Assembly (NCBI RefSeq): GCF_000745265.1
Contig: NZ_JQNN01000001.1
Span: 3,534,001 to 3,598,000, forward strand
Direction of reading: 5' to 3'
DNA from: Massilia sp. 9096
GTDB taxonomy: Bacteria > Pseudomonadota > Gammaproteobacteria > Burkholderiales > Burkholderiaceae_D
Length of the DNA: 64,000 bases
Shown here: in pieces, positions 8,561 to 18,372 of the stretch
Numbering within the stretch: the first letter of the stretch is position 1
Layout: each line of letters opens with the position of its first letter
The notes under the pieces: generated by a model
Told to the model about the DNA's origin: nothing
Databases searched by the model: none
What the model saw: the letters and a program-made list of their open reading frames with translations, nothing else
Program-made: the position numbers and the translations under genes

Positions 8561-9011
8561 GCTCGAACTCGACGTCCAGTACCCGGACGCGCGCCTCGAG
8601 TCCACGATCACGCCCGAGATGGTCGAGCGCTGGGTGCAGGCCTCCCTGCTCGGCCCGGCCGAGCTGGCGGTGCGCTTCGTCGACGCGGCCGAGGGCCAGA
8701 CCCTGAACCGCGACTACCGCGGCAAGGACTATGCGACCAACGTGCTGACCTTCGCCTACAACGAAGGCGCCGAGATCGGCGAGGACGAGCCTACCTGCGC
8801 CGACATCGTCCTGTGCACCGACGTGCTGCAGCGCGAAGCCCATGAGCAGAAGAAGACCGTCGAGGAGCACGCCGCCCACCTGGTGGTGCACGGGGTGCTG
8901 CACGCGCAGGGCTTCGACCACGAGGACGACGAGGAAGCCGAGGAGATGGAGCAGCTCGAGCGCGACATCATGGAAGCGCTGCGCTATCCGGATCCGTACG
9001 CGGAGGACTGA
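8541..9011 (+). CDS. ybeY: rRNA maturation endoribonuclease YbeY
   Basis: 156 residues. The zinc signature [11 protein letters not shown] provides H117, H121 and H127, as in the family's H-x3-H-x5-H motif. [15 protein letters not shown] is the conserved substrate-groove segment. YbeY takes part in 16S rRNA 3' end processing and ribosome quality control. The C-terminus is acidic and Glu-rich. The start ATG lies inside the end of phoH (20-base overlap), implying translational coupling. A strong terminator follows at 9027. Confidence 0.96.
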   Translation: MSEKKHKLELDVQYPDARLESTITPEMVERWVQASLLGPAELAVRFVDAAEGQTLNRDYRGKDYATNVLTFAYNEGAEIGEDEPTCADIVLCTDVLQREAHEQKKTVEEHAAHLVVHGVLHAQGFDHEDDEEAEEMEQLERDIMEALRYPDPYAED

Positions 9012-9026
9012 AACCGTCGACGCATG

Positions 9027-9053
9027 AAAAAAGGGGCCGCAGCCCCTTTTTTT
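9027..9053. terminator. Bidirectional Rho-independent terminator
   Basis: Six A's, a GGGGC stem (9033-9037), loop, GCCCC (9042-9046) and seven T's. The A-run and T-run make it work in both directions, fitting its position between the end of the ybeY operon and the convergent oxidoreductase operon. Confidence 0.9.
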
Positions 9054-9065
9054 ACGTCATGTCCG

Positions 9066-11318
9066 TCACGCCTTTTTCAGCTGGTCCCCGATCGGCAGCT
9101 TGCGGATGCGCTTGCCGGTCGCCGCGAACACCGCGTTGGCGATCGCCGGGGCCGAACCCGCGGTGCCCGGCTCGCCGATGCCGCCCGGGTCGTCGTGGCT
9201 GTTGACGATGTGGACCTCGATGACCGGCGCCTCGTTGATGCGCATGACGCGGTAGTCGTTGAAGTTGTTCTGCTGGACCCGGCCCTTGTCGACGGTGACC
9301 TGGTCCCACAGCGCGGCGCTGGCGCCGAACACGATCCCGCCTTCCATCTGCGCGACGATGGTGTCCGGGTTGATGTTCTGGCCGCAGTCGACCGCGCAGA
9401 CCACGCGGTGCAGCTGCACCTCGCCGTCCGCGCCGACCGACACTTCGGCCACCTGCGCCATGTAGCTGCCGAACGCGAACTGGCAGGACACGCCGCGCCC
9501 GACCTTGCGTCCGGCGATCGGTTTGAGCGGCTTGCCCCAGCCCGCCTTCTCGGCCGCCAGGTTCAGCACCGCCAGCGTGCGCGGCGATTTCTGCAGCATC
9601 GAGCGGCGGAACGCGACCGGGTCGGCCTTGGCCGCGTAGGCCAGTTCGTCCATGAAGCTCTCGACCACGAACACGTTGTGGGTCGGGCCGACGCCGCGCC
9701 AGAACGCGGTGGCCAGGCCGGGCGGCTCATGGCGCACGTATTCGACGCGCATGTCGGGGATCGTGTACGGGATGTCGGCCGCGGCCTCGACCGCGTCCGG
9801 ATCGACGCCGTTCTTGACCATCGGCGGCGCGAAGCGCGCCATGATCGACGAGCCGGTCACGCGGTGGAACCAGGCGGTCGGCATGCCCTTGTTGTCCAGC
9901 TTGGCCGACAGGCGGTCGTAATAATAGGGGCGGTACATGTCGTGCTGGATGTCTTCCTCGCGCGTCCAGATGACCTTCAGCGGGCCCTTGGCCAGCTTGG
10001 CGAACTGCACCGCCTGGATCACGTAGTCGACTTCCAGGCGCCGCCCGAAGCCGCCGCCCAGGTAGAAATTGTGCACCTTGACCTTCTCGACCGGCAGACC
10101 GGTCAGCTTGGCGGCGGCGCCCTGGGCCAGCGCCGGTACCTGGGTGCCGACCCACAGGTCGCAGCCATCCTGGCGCAGGTCGACCGTGCAGTTCATCGGT
10201 TCCATGGTCGCGTGCGCGAGGAAGGGCAGCTCGTAGACGGCGTCGATGCGGCGGCCGTTGTCCTGCGCCGCCAGCGTCTTGAGCGCGTCGCCCTTGTTGG
10301 TCGCGACCGCGCCGCTGGTCTGCGAGGCCTTGTCCATGTCGGCCACGATACCGGCCAGGGTCAGGTTGGCGTTGGCGCCGTCGTCGAAGCGCGGCGCGGC
10401 CGCCGCCAGGCCCTGCTTGGCGGCCCAGAAGTTGTCCGCCACCACCGCCACCGCGCCGTCGAGGCGCAGCACCTGGCGCACGCCCTTGACCGCCATCGCC
10501 TTCTGCTCGTCGACCGCGGCCAGCTTCCCGCCCATCACCGGCGACGCCGCGACCGCCGCGATGCCCATGTTGGGCAGCTTGGCGTCGATGCCGAACAGCG
10601 CCGACCCGTTGGTCTTGGCCGGCGAATCGAGGCGCTTGGTCGACTTGCCGACCAGGGCGAAGTCGGCGTTGTCCTTGAGCTTGACGGTCTTCGGGAAGTT
10701 CAGCTTGGACGCCGCGTCGACCAGTTCGCCGAAATTGGCCGAGCGGTTGCTGCCCGCGTGGCGCACCGTGCCGGCCACCACCGTCAGCTCTTCCGGCTTG
10801 ACGTTCCAGTTCTGCGCCGCGGCCTGGACCAGCACCGTGCGCACCATCGCGCCGGCCGTACGCAGCGGCACGTAGGCGCCGCGCACCGAGGTCGAGCCGC
10901 CGGTCACCTGGCCGCCCAGCAGCGGGTCGGCGTACAGCGAGTTGTCGGCCGGGGCCTGCTCCAGCTTCACCTTGGACAGGTCGGCGCCGAGTTCCTCGGC
11001 CAGCAGCATCGGCATCGAGGTGAAGGTGCCCTGCCCCATCTCGACCTTGTGGATGATCAGGGTGACGATGCCGTCGCGGTCGATGCGGATGAAGGCGTCG
11101 TGCGCCAGGCCCGGCGCCTCGCCGGTGGCGTTGGTCGCGGCCTGGCCGACCGCGGTCTCGGACGGCTTTTGCTTGCGCCCGGCTTCCTCGCCCTGCTTGC
11201 GGTCGCAGCCGAACAGCGTGAAGCCGAACAGCAGGCCGCCACCGGCGGCGGCGCCGGCCTTCAGCAGCGTGCGGCGTGAATTCGATACCTTGGCTTTGTC
11301 ATCGGTCATGTGGTCCAT
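9066..11318 (-). CDS. iorB: Molybdopterin-binding subunit of an aldehyde/isoquinoline oxidoreductase-type enzyme
   Basis: 750 residues from the ATG at 11318. The N-terminus carries a twin-arginine signal (SRRTLLKAGAAAGG, hydrophobic stretch, then LFGC), so it is probably exported folded; the Cys could be a lipid anchor. The body is the large subunit of the xanthine dehydrogenase family in its IorB-like form. GGGFGRRLE (around 10040), GIVFGASAALWDQ and the C-terminal GGIGEPG with the catalytic Glu are visible. It partners the 2Fe-2S subunit encoded just upstream with a 14-base gap. The substrate cannot be told: IorAB was named for isoquinoline, but relatives oxidise aldehydes and N-heterocycles. 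Confidence 0.9.
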   Translation of the reverse strand: MDHMTDDKAKVSNSRRTLLKAGAAAGGGLLFGFTLFGCDRKQGEEAGRKQKPSETAVGQAATNATGEAPGLAHDAFIRIDRDGIVTLIIHKVEMGQGTFTSMPMLLAEELGADLSKVKLEQAPADNSLYADPLLGGQVTGGSTSVRGAYVPLRTAGAMVRTVLVQAAAQNWNVKPEELTVVAGTVRHAGSNRSANFGELVDAASKLNFPKTVKLKDNADFALVGKSTKRLDSPAKTNGSALFGIDAKLPNMGIAAVAASPVMGGKLAAVDEQKAMAVKGVRQVLRLDGAVAVVADNFWAAKQGLAAAAPRFDDGANANLTLAGIVADMDKASQTSGAVATNKGDALKTLAAQDNGRRIDAVYELPFLAHATMEPMNCTVDLRQDGCDLWVGTQVPALAQGAAAKLTGLPVEKVKVHNFYLGGGFGRRLEVDYVIQAVQFAKLAKGPLKVIWTREEDIQHDMYRPYYYDRLSAKLDNKGMPTAWFHRVTGSSIMARFAPPMVKNGVDPDAVEAAADIPYTIPDMRVEYVRHEPPGLATAFWRGVGPTHNVFVVESFMDELAYAAKADPVAFRRSMLQKSPRTLAVLNLAAEKAGWGKPLKPIAGRKVGRGVSCQFAFGSYMAQVAEVSVGADGEVQLHRVVCAVDCGQNINPDTIVAQMEGGIVFGASAALWDQVTVDKGRVQQNNFNDYRVMRINEAPVIEVHIVNSHDDPGGIGEPGTAGSAPAIANAVFAATGKRIRKLPIGDQLKKA

Positions 11319-11332
11319 GTGCGCTCCTGGAG

Positions 11333-11836
11333 TCAGCTTTTGCGGGTTGCGGCCGGTTCGGCGGCGGGCGCCACGGTCGGCGTCGGCAGGCCGGCGGCGA
11401 TCTTGATCGCGTTGCGGATACGGCCATAGGTGCCGCAGCGGCAGATGTTGCCCGCCATGGCGCCGTCGATGTCGGCGTCGGTCGGCTTGGGTTTGGCCTG
11501 CAGCAGCGCCGTGGCCGACATGATCTGGCCCGACTGGCAGTAGCCGCACTGCACCACGTCGATCTGGCGCCATGCGCTTTGCACCTTGGCGCCGACCGGA
11601 TCGTTGCCGATCGCCTCGATGGTCACGATCTTCTTGCCGACCGCCGCCGACACCGGAGTGACGCAGGAGCGGATCGGCTGGCCGTCGAGGTGCACGGTAC
11701 AGGCCCCGCACAAGGCCATGCCGCAGCCAAATTTGGTGCCGGTCAAACCGAGCACGTCGCGGATGGCCCACAAAAGGGCGGTATCGTCGGGGACATCGAG
11801 GTTGGTGGTGGTACCGTTCACGTTCAAGGCGGGCAT
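11333..11836 (-). CDS. iorA: 2Fe-2S subunit of the same molybdenum hydroxylase
   Basis: 167 residues. Two [2Fe-2S] motifs are complete: the plant-ferredoxin type [11 protein letters not shown] with a further Cys downstream (RSC), and the helical type CGYCQSGQ followed by CRCGTYGR. This is the standard small subunit that passes electrons from the molybdenum site. It has no signal peptide, so it would be exported by hitch-hiking on the Tat signal of the large subunit. It is first in the operon, with its promoter in the divergent gap shared with corC (11837-11979). The C-terminal ~20 residues are a Pro/Ala tail. Confidence 0.93.
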   Translation of the reverse strand: MPALNVNGTTTNLDVPDDTALLWAIRDVLGLTGTKFGCGMALCGACTVHLDGQPIRSCVTPVSAAVGKKIVTIEAIGNDPVGAKVQSAWRQIDVVQCGYCQSGQIMSATALLQAKPKPTDADIDGAMAGNICRCGTYGRIRNAIKIAAGLPTPTVAPAAEPAATRKS

Positions 11837-11979
11837 TGCTTGCTCCTTAGTAGCGAATTAACAACGATAGAATAACACCGTGTGCGTTGGCGTACACATC
11901 GCATAAGTTGCATAAAAATCGGGCATTCCAGCTTTTGGTGTATCCTAATGCCCATCGTAACAACGGCTTCACGCCAACT

Positions 11980-12867
11980 ATGCCCGAGCACCCTGCCGAC
12001 GTCCGATCGGACGTCAAAACTCACCGGTCGCTGTTCGAACGGCTGACCGCACTGATCTCCCCCGAGCCCGAAAATCGCGCCGAGCTGCTGGAAGTGCTGC
12101 ACGACGCCCATGAACGCAACCTCATCGACGCCGACGCGCTCTCCATGATCGAAGGCGTGTTCCAGGTATCCGACCTGTCGGTGCGCGACATCATGGTCCC
12201 GCGTTCGCAGATGGACGTCATCGACATCACCAAGCCGATCGAGGAATGGCTGCCGATCGTGCTCGAGACCGCGCACTCGCGCTTCCCCGCCATCGAGGGC
12301 GAACGCGACAAGGTGGTCGGCATCCTGCTGGCCAAGGACCTGCTGCGCTACTATGCCGAGGAATCGTTCGACGTGCGCGACATGCTGCGCCCGGCGATCT
12401 TCATCCCCGAATCGAAGCGCCTGAACGTGCTGCTGCGCGACTTCCGCGCCAACCACAACCACATGGCCATCGTCGTCGACGAGTACAGCGGCGTGGCCGG
12501 CCTGATCACGATCGAGGACGTGCTCGAACAGATCGTCGGCGACATCGAGGACGAATACGACTTCGATGAGGAAGAGGACAACATCCTGTCGATCAAGGAA
12601 GGCCAGCTCGGCCCGCGCTGGCGCGTCAAGGCGCTCACCGAAATCGAGCAGTTCAACGAAGAGATCGGCGCCAACCTGCCGGAAGACGACGTCGACACCG
12701 TCGGCGGCCTGGTCGCGAGCCACCTGGGCCGCATGCCGCACAAGGGCGAGGTGTTCGAACTGGACAACCTGCGTTTCGAGGTGCTGCGCGCCGACGCGCG
12801 CCAGATTCACGTACTGCTGGTCGAGAAGCTGCCGTCGCGCGAAGGCGACGACGAAGAGCACGACTGA
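11980..12867 (+). CDS. corC: CorC/HlyC-family CBS-domain protein
   Basis: 295 residues from the ATG at 11980 (MPEHPADVRSD). Two CBS domains (DIMVPRSQMDVID around residue 70; VVDEYSGVAGLITIEDVLEQ around 170) are followed by a C-terminal transporter-associated domain (VGGLVASHLGRMPHKGE). It is the soluble CorC form without the DUF21 membrane domain. It is linked to magnesium/cobalt efflux and nearly always precedes lnt. A short acidic insert (DEEEDN) separates the domains. An in-frame start at 11887 is less likely because the N-terminal extension has no family match. Confidence 0.93.
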   Translation: MPEHPADVRSDVKTHRSLFERLTALISPEPENRAELLEVLHDAHERNLIDADALSMIEGVFQVSDLSVRDIMVPRSQMDVIDITKPIEEWLPIVLETAHSRFPAIEGERDKVVGILLAKDLLRYYAEESFDVRDMLRPAIFIPESKRLNVLLRDFRANHNHMAIVVDEYSGVAGLITIEDVLEQIVGDIEDEYDFDEEEDNILSIKEGQLGPRWRVKALTEIEQFNEEIGANLPEDDVDTVGGLVASHLGRMPHKGEVFELDNLRFEVLRADARQIHVLLVEKLPSREGDDEEHD

Positions 12868-12875
12868 ACATCAAT

Positions 12876-12902
12876 GTCGTTCCCCCCGCAGGCGGGGACG
12901 AC
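12876..12902. repeat. GC-rich palindrome resembling a dispersed extragenic repeat
   Basis: GTCGT and ACGAC arms flank a C-run and a GCGGGG arm, giving a strong imperfect hairpin in the 56-base gap between corC and lnt. Its look (GTCGTTCCCC...GGCGGGGACGAC) is that of the short extragenic palindromes scattered through Burkholderiales genomes. Only one copy was noticed in this window. Confidence 0.45.
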
Positions 12903-12923
12903 GAATAGAGATCGGACCCCCGC

Positions 12924-14501
12924 TTGATCCTGCGCCGCCGCACCCGCCCCACCACCGCCCCCGACCCCGCCCTGCGCGGCACGCGCCCGAGCGCCGTCGG
13001 TCTGCTTGGCGCCGCCGTCGCCGGCGCCCTCAGCCTGCTGTCGTTCGAACCCGTCGGCTGGTGGCCGCTGCAGTTCGTCCTGCTCGGCTATTTCTTCTAC
13101 CAGGTGGGCATGGGCAGTTCGGTCAAGCGCGCCACCCTGCTGGGCTGGGCGTTCGGCTTCGGCTGGTCGATGGGCGGCATGCACTGGCTGACCATCGCGC
13201 TGACGAGATATGGCGGCCTGCCCGCGGTCCTGTCAGCGCTGGCGATCGCGCTGCTCGGCCTGTACATGGGCCTGTTCGCGGCCTTGGCCGCCGGCCTCTC
13301 GACCTGGCTGAGAAAGCGCTGGTCGCTGCCAGTGCCGGCCTTCCTGCTGATGGTGCTGCCGACGCTGTGGGGCGTTTCGGAATGGATGCGCGGCTGGGTC
13401 TTCACCGGCTTTCCCTGGGCATCGTCGGGGTATGCGCACGACACCGCGCCCCTGAGCGGCTTCGCGCCGATCGTCGGCGTGTACGGCATCGGCGTGCTGG
13501 TGGCGGTGTGCGCCGGCTGCCTGACGATGCTGACCCAGCGCCGCAAGCTGCCGGCGATCGGCCTGTTCGCCGCGATCCTCGCCGCCGGCTGGGGCCTGAA
13601 ACAGATCGTCTGGACCCACCCGGCCGGCCAGCCGATCACGGTGCGGCTGCTGCAGGGCGACATTCCGCAGGACGAGAAATTCAGCGCCGCCCACCTGGGC
13701 GACATCCTGGTGCGCTACCGCGACATGCTGACCGCGGCGCCGGCCGACCTGATCGCCGGCCCGGAGACCGCGATCCCGGTGTTCCCGCACCAGCTGCCGC
13801 CCGGGTACCTGCAGCTGTTTCGCGATTATTCGGCGCGCACCGGCAGCTTTTACTTGTTCGGCATCCCGCTGGCCAGCGACGCCGCCGACTATGCCAACAG
13901 CGTGATGGGCATCGGCCCGCAGGGCCAGTCCTACCGCTACGACAAGCACCACCTGGTGCCGTTCGGCGAATTCATCCCGACGGGATTCCGCTGGTTCACC
14001 AACCTGATGAACATCCCGCTCGGCGACTTCACGCGCGGCGCGGCGGTGCAGGCGCCGTTCCCGGTCAAGGACCAGATGGTGCTGCCGAATATCTGCTACG
14101 AAGACGTGTTCGGCGAAGAGATCGCGCACAACCTGCGCGAGGAAGCGCGTCCGGCCACGGTGCTGCTGAACGTGTCGAACCTGGCCTGGTACGGCGAATC
14201 GGTGGCGATCCCGCAGCACCTGCAGATCTCGCGCATGCGCACGCTCGAGACCGGCCGCCCGATGCTGCGCGCGACCAACAACGGCGCCACCGCCATCATC
14301 GACGGACGCGGCGAGGTGCAGGCGACGATTCCGTTCTACAGCCAGGGCACGCTGGCGGCGCGCGTGCAGGGAATGGCCGGCAGCACGCCTTACATCCGCT
14401 TCGGCAACCTGCTGTTCCTGGCGATCGGCGCGCTGCTGCTGGCCGGGGCCTGGCTGCTGGGACGCGGCCGGCGCACGGCAAAGGCGCAGGCCAGCGATTG
14501 A
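12924..14501 (+). CDS. lnt: Apolipoprotein N-acyltransferase
   Basis: 525 residues with a TTG start. Lnt adds the third acyl chain to the N-terminal Cys of lipoproteins in the inner membrane. About six or seven hydrophobic segments fill residues 25-230, then a periplasmic nitrilase domain, then a last membrane helix at ~490-510. The catalytic triad is visible: E281 (GPETAIPVF), K341 (KHHLVPFGE) and C391 (NICYEDVF). The basic, Arg-rich N-terminus (ILRRRTRPTT) fits a cytoplasmic start. Downstream of corC as in most proteobacteria. Confidence 0.95.
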   Translation: MILRRRTRPTTAPDPALRGTRPSAVGLLGAAVAGALSLLSFEPVGWWPLQFVLLGYFFYQVGMGSSVKRATLLGWAFGFGWSMGGMHWLTIALTRYGGLPAVLSALAIALLGLYMGLFAALAAGLSTWLRKRWSLPVPAFLLMVLPTLWGVSEWMRGWVFTGFPWASSGYAHDTAPLSGFAPIVGVYGIGVLVAVCAGCLTMLTQRRKLPAIGLFAAILAAGWGLKQIVWTHPAGQPITVRLLQGDIPQDEKFSAAHLGDILVRYRDMLTAAPADLIAGPETAIPVFPHQLPPGYLQLFRDYSARTGSFYLFGIPLASDAADYANSVMGIGPQGQSYRYDKHHLVPFGEFIPTGFRWFTNLMNIPLGDFTRGAAVQAPFPVKDQMVLPNICYEDVFGEEIAHNLREEARPATVLLNVSNLAWYGESVAIPQHLQISRMRTLETGRPMLRATNNGATAIIDGRGEVQATIPFYSQGTLAARVQGMAGSTPYIRFGNLLFLAIGALLLAGAWLLGRGRRTAKAQASD

Positions 14502-14601
14502 AGTACGCAAATAAGTCGGCCCGAGGTCTTCTATTTCGCCGTATTAATTAGTAAAGTCTGCCAAAGAAAAGATGCCAGTACGCCGGCGGATCGGCGATTC
14601 G

Positions 14602-14644
14602 TTTAGAGTCGGCCGGCAAAACCCGCTAAAATTGGTGTTTTAGC
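14602..14644 (+). promoter_or_regulatory. Candidate glyQ promoter with overlapping hairpin
   Basis: TAAAAT (14627-14632) is a good -10 box; TTTAGA (14602-14607) is a weak -35 at a 19-base spacing. The -10 lies within a perfect inverted repeat, GCTAAAA (14625-14631) with TTTTAGC (14638-14644). The repeat could be an operator or simply chance in an AT-rich promoter. Confidence 0.35.
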
Positions 14645-14691
14645 AAACCCGCCGCGTTCGCGCCCACGTGCGCGCGACGCCGACAGCTCCA

Positions 14692-14715
14692 AGCCGATAA
14701 GTCTCAGCCGATAAG
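14692..14715 (+). repeat. 10-bp direct repeat at the glyQ translation start
   Basis: AGCCGATAAG occurs at 14692-14701 and again at 14706-14715, ending directly before the glyQ ATG. No good Shine-Dalgarno is visible otherwise. Confidence 0.6.
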
Positions 14716-15636
14716 ATGCTCACATTCCAACAAATCATCCTGACCCTGCAAACCTACTGGGACAAGCAGGGTTGCGCCCTGCTCCAGCCGTACGACATGG
14801 AAGTCGGCGCGGGCACCTTCCACACCGGCACCTTCCTGCGCGCGATCGGCCCGGAGCCCTGGCGCGCCGCCTACGTGCAGCCTTCGCGCCGCCCGAAAGA
14901 CGGCCGCTACGGCGAGAACCCGAACCGCCTGCAGCACTATTACCAGTACCAGGTCGTGCTCAAGCCGGCGCCGGAAAACATCCTCGACCTCTACCTCGGT
15001 TCGCTGGAAGCGCTGGGCCTGGACCTGAAAAAGAACGACGTGCGCTTCGTCGAAGACGACTGGGAAAGCCCGACCCTGGGCGCCTGGGGCCTCGGTTGGG
15101 AAGTCTGGCTGAACGGCATGGAAGTTACCCAGTTCACCTACTTCCAGCAGGTCGGCGGCCTCGATTGCAAGCCGGTGCTGGGCGAGATCACCTACGGCAT
15201 CGAGCGCTTGGCGATGTACCTGCAGGGCGTCGAGAACGTCTACGACCTGGTGTGGACCGAGTGGGAAGAAAACGGGGTGAAGAAGTCGCTGAGCTACGGC
15301 GACGTGTTCCACCAGAACGAAGTCGAACAGTCGACCTACAACTTCGAGCACTCGAACACCGAACTGCTGTTCCAGGCTTTCAATAACCACGAGTCCGAAG
15401 CCAAGCGCCTGATCGAGCTGGCGCTGACCCTGCCGGCCTACGAGCAGATCATGAAGGCCTCGCACAGCTTCAACCTGCTGGACGCGCGCGGCGCGATCTC
15501 GGTCACCGAGCGCGCCGCCTACATCGGCCGCGTGCGCACGCTGTCGCGCCTGGTCGCCCAGGCCTATTACGATTCGCGCGAGAAGCTCGGCTTCCCGATG
15601 CTGCCCAAAACGTCCGCCGACCAGCAAGCCGCCTGA
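14716..15636 (+). CDS. glyQ: Glycyl-tRNA synthetase alpha subunit
   Basis: 306 residues, the usual length. It is the catalytic subunit of the bacterial alpha2beta2 glycyl-tRNA synthetase. [17 protein letters not shown] at the start, [20 protein letters not shown] and [16 protein letters not shown] are the invariant glycine/ATP-site segments. It is followed 25 bases later by glyS. The last five codons (SADQQ region) are variable in the family. The start is fixed by the family N-terminus (MLTFQQ). Confidence 0.98.
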   Translation: MLTFQQIILTLQTYWDKQGCALLQPYDMEVGAGTFHTGTFLRAIGPEPWRAAYVQPSRRPKDGRYGENPNRLQHYYQYQVVLKPAPENILDLYLGSLEALGLDLKKNDVRFVEDDWESPTLGAWGLGWEVWLNGMEVTQFTYFQQVGGLDCKPVLGEITYGIERLAMYLQGVENVYDLVWTEWEENGVKKSLSYGDVFHQNEVEQSTYNFEHSNTELLFQAFNNHESEAKRLIELALTLPAYEQIMKASHSFNLLDARGAISVTERAAYIGRVRTLSRLVAQAYYDSREKLGFPMLPKTSADQQAA

Positions 15637-15661
15637 GACCAGGTAAAAGAATAGAACGAAC

Positions 15662-17770
15662 ATGAACCAGACCTCACTTGACACTCTGCTCGTCGAACTG
15701 CAGACCGAAGAACTGCCCCCGAAGGCCCTCGTCAAACTGGGCGCCGCGTTCGCCGCCGGCATCGCCAACGGCCTGAAGGCGCGCGATTTCCTCGAAGCCG
15801 ACAGCGTCGTCACGCCCTACGCCAGCCCGCGCCGCCTGGCCGTCTCGATCACCAAGGTGCGCGCCACCTCGCCGGATAAAACCATCCGCGAGAAAGTGCT
15901 GCCGGTGACCGTCGCCCTGGACAAGGACGGCAATCCGACCGCCCCGCTGGCCAAGAAGCTGGCCGCGCTCGGCTTCCCCGACCTGCAGGTCGCCGACCTC
16001 GAACGCGCCCAGGACGGCAAGGCCGAATCCTTCTTCTACACCTACTCGGCGCCCGGCAGCCAGCTCGCCGCCGGCCTGCAGCCTGTACTGGAAGAGGCCG
16101 TCGCCAAGCTGCCGATCCCGAAGGTGATGAGCTACCAGCGCCCGGACGGCGACACCGTGCAGTTCGTGCGCCCGGTACACACCCTGCTGGCGCTGCACGG
16201 CGATACGGTCGTGCCGCTGTCGCTGCTCGGCCTGCAAGCCGGCCGCACCACGATCGGCCACCGCTTCCTGTCGAACGGCCAGCCCTTCGACATCGCACAC
16301 GCCGACCAGTACGACACCGTGCTGAAGGAACAGGGCAAGGTCGTCGCGACGGGAGAAGAGCGCAAGGAATTCATCCGCACCCAGCTGCTGGCCAAGGCCG
16401 GCGCCGACCAGGTGCTGATGCCGGAATCGCTGCTGGACGAGGTGGCTGCGCTGGTCGAATGGCCGGTGGTGTACGAGTGCCGCTTCGAGGACGTGTTCCT
16501 GTCGGTGCCGCAGGAATGCCTGATCCTGACCATGCAGACCAACCAGAAGTACTTCGCGCTGACCGATGCCGATGGCAAGCTGCGCTCGCGCTTCCTGATC
16601 GTGTCCAACCTGCAGACCGACGACCCGAGCGCCATCATCGGCGGTAACGAGCGCGTGGTGCGCCCGCGCCTGTCCGACGCCAAGTTCTTCTTCGAGCAGG
16701 ACAAGAAGAAGACGCTGGAGTCGCGCCTGCCGCTGCTGGCCAACGTGGTCTACCACAACAAGCTGGGCACCCAGCTCGAGCGCACCGCGCGCGTGACGCG
16801 CCTGGCCGGTTCGATCGCCAAGCGCCTCGGCTACGACGTGCTGCTGGCCGAACGCGGCGCCCAGCTGGCCAAGACCGACCTCCTGACCGACATGGTCGGC
16901 GAGTTCCCTGAACTGCAAGGCATCATGGGCACCTACTACGCCCGCAACGACGGCGAGAACGAGGAAGTCGCGCTGGCCGCTTCCGAACACTACCAGCCGC
17001 GCTTCTCGGGCGACGCCCTGCCCTCGACCAACACCGGCCTGGTGGTCGCGCTGGCCGACAAGCTCGAGACCCTGGTCGGCATCTGGTCGATCGGCCTGCA
17101 GCCGACCGGCGAGAAGGACCCGTTCGCGCTGCGCCGCCACGCGCTGGGCGTGATGCGCATGCTGGTCGAAAAGCGCCTGCCGCTGTCGATCTCCGAGCTG
17201 CTGGCGGACGCCGCCGCCGTGTTCGAGACCGTCCCGAACTTCAAGGACCCGCGCGCGGAGGTGACCGCCTTCATGCTGGACCGCCTGCGCGGCATGCTGC
17301 GCGAGCGCGGCTTCTCGCCCAACGAAGTGGAAGCCGTGCTGGCCCAGAACCCCGACCGCGTGGACGACGTGGTGCAGCGCCTGGAAGCCGTGCAAGCCTT
17401 CGCCGCGCTGCCGGAATCGGCCTCGCTGGCCGCGGCCAACAAGCGCATCACCAACATCCTCAAGAAAAACGAGGAAGCGCTGGCCCAGGCCGGCAACGTC
17501 GACCCGGCCCTGCTGCAGGACCAGGCCGAGAAGAATCTGTACGCCAGCGTGCAGCGCGTGCAGCCGGACGTGGACGCGGCCTTCGCGCGCGGCGATTTCG
17601 CCGGCACGCTCAGGACCCTGGCCCAGCTGCGCGACGACGTCGACGCCTTCTTCAACGACGTGATGGTGATGGCCGAGGACGTCGCCTTGCGCAACAACCG
17701 CCTGGCCCTGCTGGCGATCCTGCACCGCATGATGAACCGCGTGGCCGACATCTCGAAACTGGCGGCATAA
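15662..17770 (+). CDS. glyS: Glycyl-tRNA synthetase beta subunit
   Basis: 702 residues. [15 protein letters not shown] is the standard opening. [29 protein letters not shown] and [15 protein letters not shown] are family landmarks in the central HD-like region. The C-terminal part (from ~560) is the anticodon-binding domain, with [19 protein letters not shown] near the end. The beta subunit recognises tRNA-Gly and activates the alpha subunit. It is co-transcribed with glyQ and gmhB (nine bases to the next gene). Confidence 0.98.
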   Translation: MNQTSLDTLLVELQTEELPPKALVKLGAAFAAGIANGLKARDFLEADSVVTPYASPRRLAVSITKVRATSPDKTIREKVLPVTVALDKDGNPTAPLAKKLAALGFPDLQVADLERAQDGKAESFFYTYSAPGSQLAAGLQPVLEEAVAKLPIPKVMSYQRPDGDTVQFVRPVHTLLALHGDTVVPLSLLGLQAGRTTIGHRFLSNGQPFDIAHADQYDTVLKEQGKVVATGEERKEFIRTQLLAKAGADQVLMPESLLDEVAALVEWPVVYECRFEDVFLSVPQECLILTMQTNQKYFALTDADGKLRSRFLIVSNLQTDDPSAIIGGNERVVRPRLSDAKFFFEQDKKKTLESRLPLLANVVYHNKLGTQLERTARVTRLAGSIAKRLGYDVLLAERGAQLAKTDLLTDMVGEFPELQGIMGTYYARNDGENEEVALAASEHYQPRFSGDALPSTNTGLVVALADKLETLVGIWSIGLQPTGEKDPFALRRHALGVMRMLVEKRLPLSISELLADAAAVFETVPNFKDPRAEVTAFMLDRLRGMLRERGFSPNEVEAVLAQNPDRVDDVVQRLEAVQAFAALPESASLAAANKRITNILKKNEEALAQAGNVDPALLQDQAEKNLYASVQRVQPDVDAAFARGDFAGTLRTLAQLRDDVDAFFNDVMVMAEDVALRNNRLALLAILHRMMNRVADISKLAA

Positions 17771-17779
17771 GAGATCGTC

Positions 17780-18352
17780 ATGAAGCTGATCATCCTCGAC
17801 CGGGACGGCGTCATCAACCATGACTCCCCCGAGTTCATCAAGTCGCCCGCCGAGTGGATCCCGATCCCGGGTTCGCTCGAGGCGATCGCGCGCCTGAACC
17901 AGGCCGGTTACCGCGTGGTGATCGCGTCGAACCAGTCGGGCATCGCGCGCGAGCTGTTCGACATCTCGACGCTCAACGCGATCCACCAGAAGATGCACAA
18001 TGCGGCGCAGCAGGTCGGCGCCGACATCGACGCCATCTTCTTCTGCCCGCATGCGGCCGCCGACAACTGCGACTGCCGCAAGCCCAAGCCCGGGATGTTC
18101 GAGGAGATCAGCAAGCGCTTCAAGCTCAGCCTGAAGGGCGTGCCGACGGTCGGCGATTCGCTGCGCGACCTGCAGGCCGGCTTCATCAGCGGCTGCGTGC
18201 CCTACCTGGTCCTGACCGGCAAGGGCGAGAAGACCCATGCGACCGGCGGCCTGCCGCCCGGCACCCAGGTCTTCCCCGACCTTGCCGGCATGGTGACCGC
18301 CTTCCTCAAGACCCACGCCGCCCCGCCCGTCCTACCCCTGCCCGCCGTCTGA
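17780..18352 (+). CDS. gmhB: D-glycero-beta-D-manno-heptose-1,7-bisphosphate 7-phosphatase
   Basis: 190 residues of the HAD superfamily. The nucleophile motif is D7-x-D9 in LIILDRDGVIN. SNQSGIARELF and GDSLRDLQAG are HAD motifs II and IV. FCPHAAADNCDCRKPKPG is the GmhB zinc-binding loop. It removes the 7-phosphate in ADP-heptose synthesis for the LPS core, matching waaC and waaA about 4 kb downstream. The C-terminus has a Pro/Ala tail after residue ~180. It lies between glyS and an acyltransferase in an apparent operon. Confidence 0.95.
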   Translation: MKLIILDRDGVINHDSPEFIKSPAEWIPIPGSLEAIARLNQAGYRVVIASNQSGIARELFDISTLNAIHQKMHNAAQQVGADIDAIFFCPHAAADNCDCRKPKPGMFEEISKRFKLSLKGVPTVGDSLRDLQAGFISGCVPYLVLTGKGEKTHATGGLPPGTQVFPDLAGMVTAFLKTHAAPPVLPLPAV

Positions 18353-18372
18353 CCTAGCCCGGAGACCGTTCT

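Noticed and set aside
9024..11279. A 751-codon plus-strand frame starting inside the ybeY terminator
   Set aside because: Antisense to the molybdopterin subunit; the start lies in a terminator hairpin and the composition is Arg/His-rich.
12566..14551. A 661-codon frame overlapping corC and lnt
   Set aside because: Out of frame with both conserved genes; Arg/Pro/Ala-rich shadow.
15674..18316. An 880-codon open frame antisense to glyS and gmhB
   Set aside because: The opposite strand encodes well-conserved GlyS and GmhB. The antisense product is low complexity.
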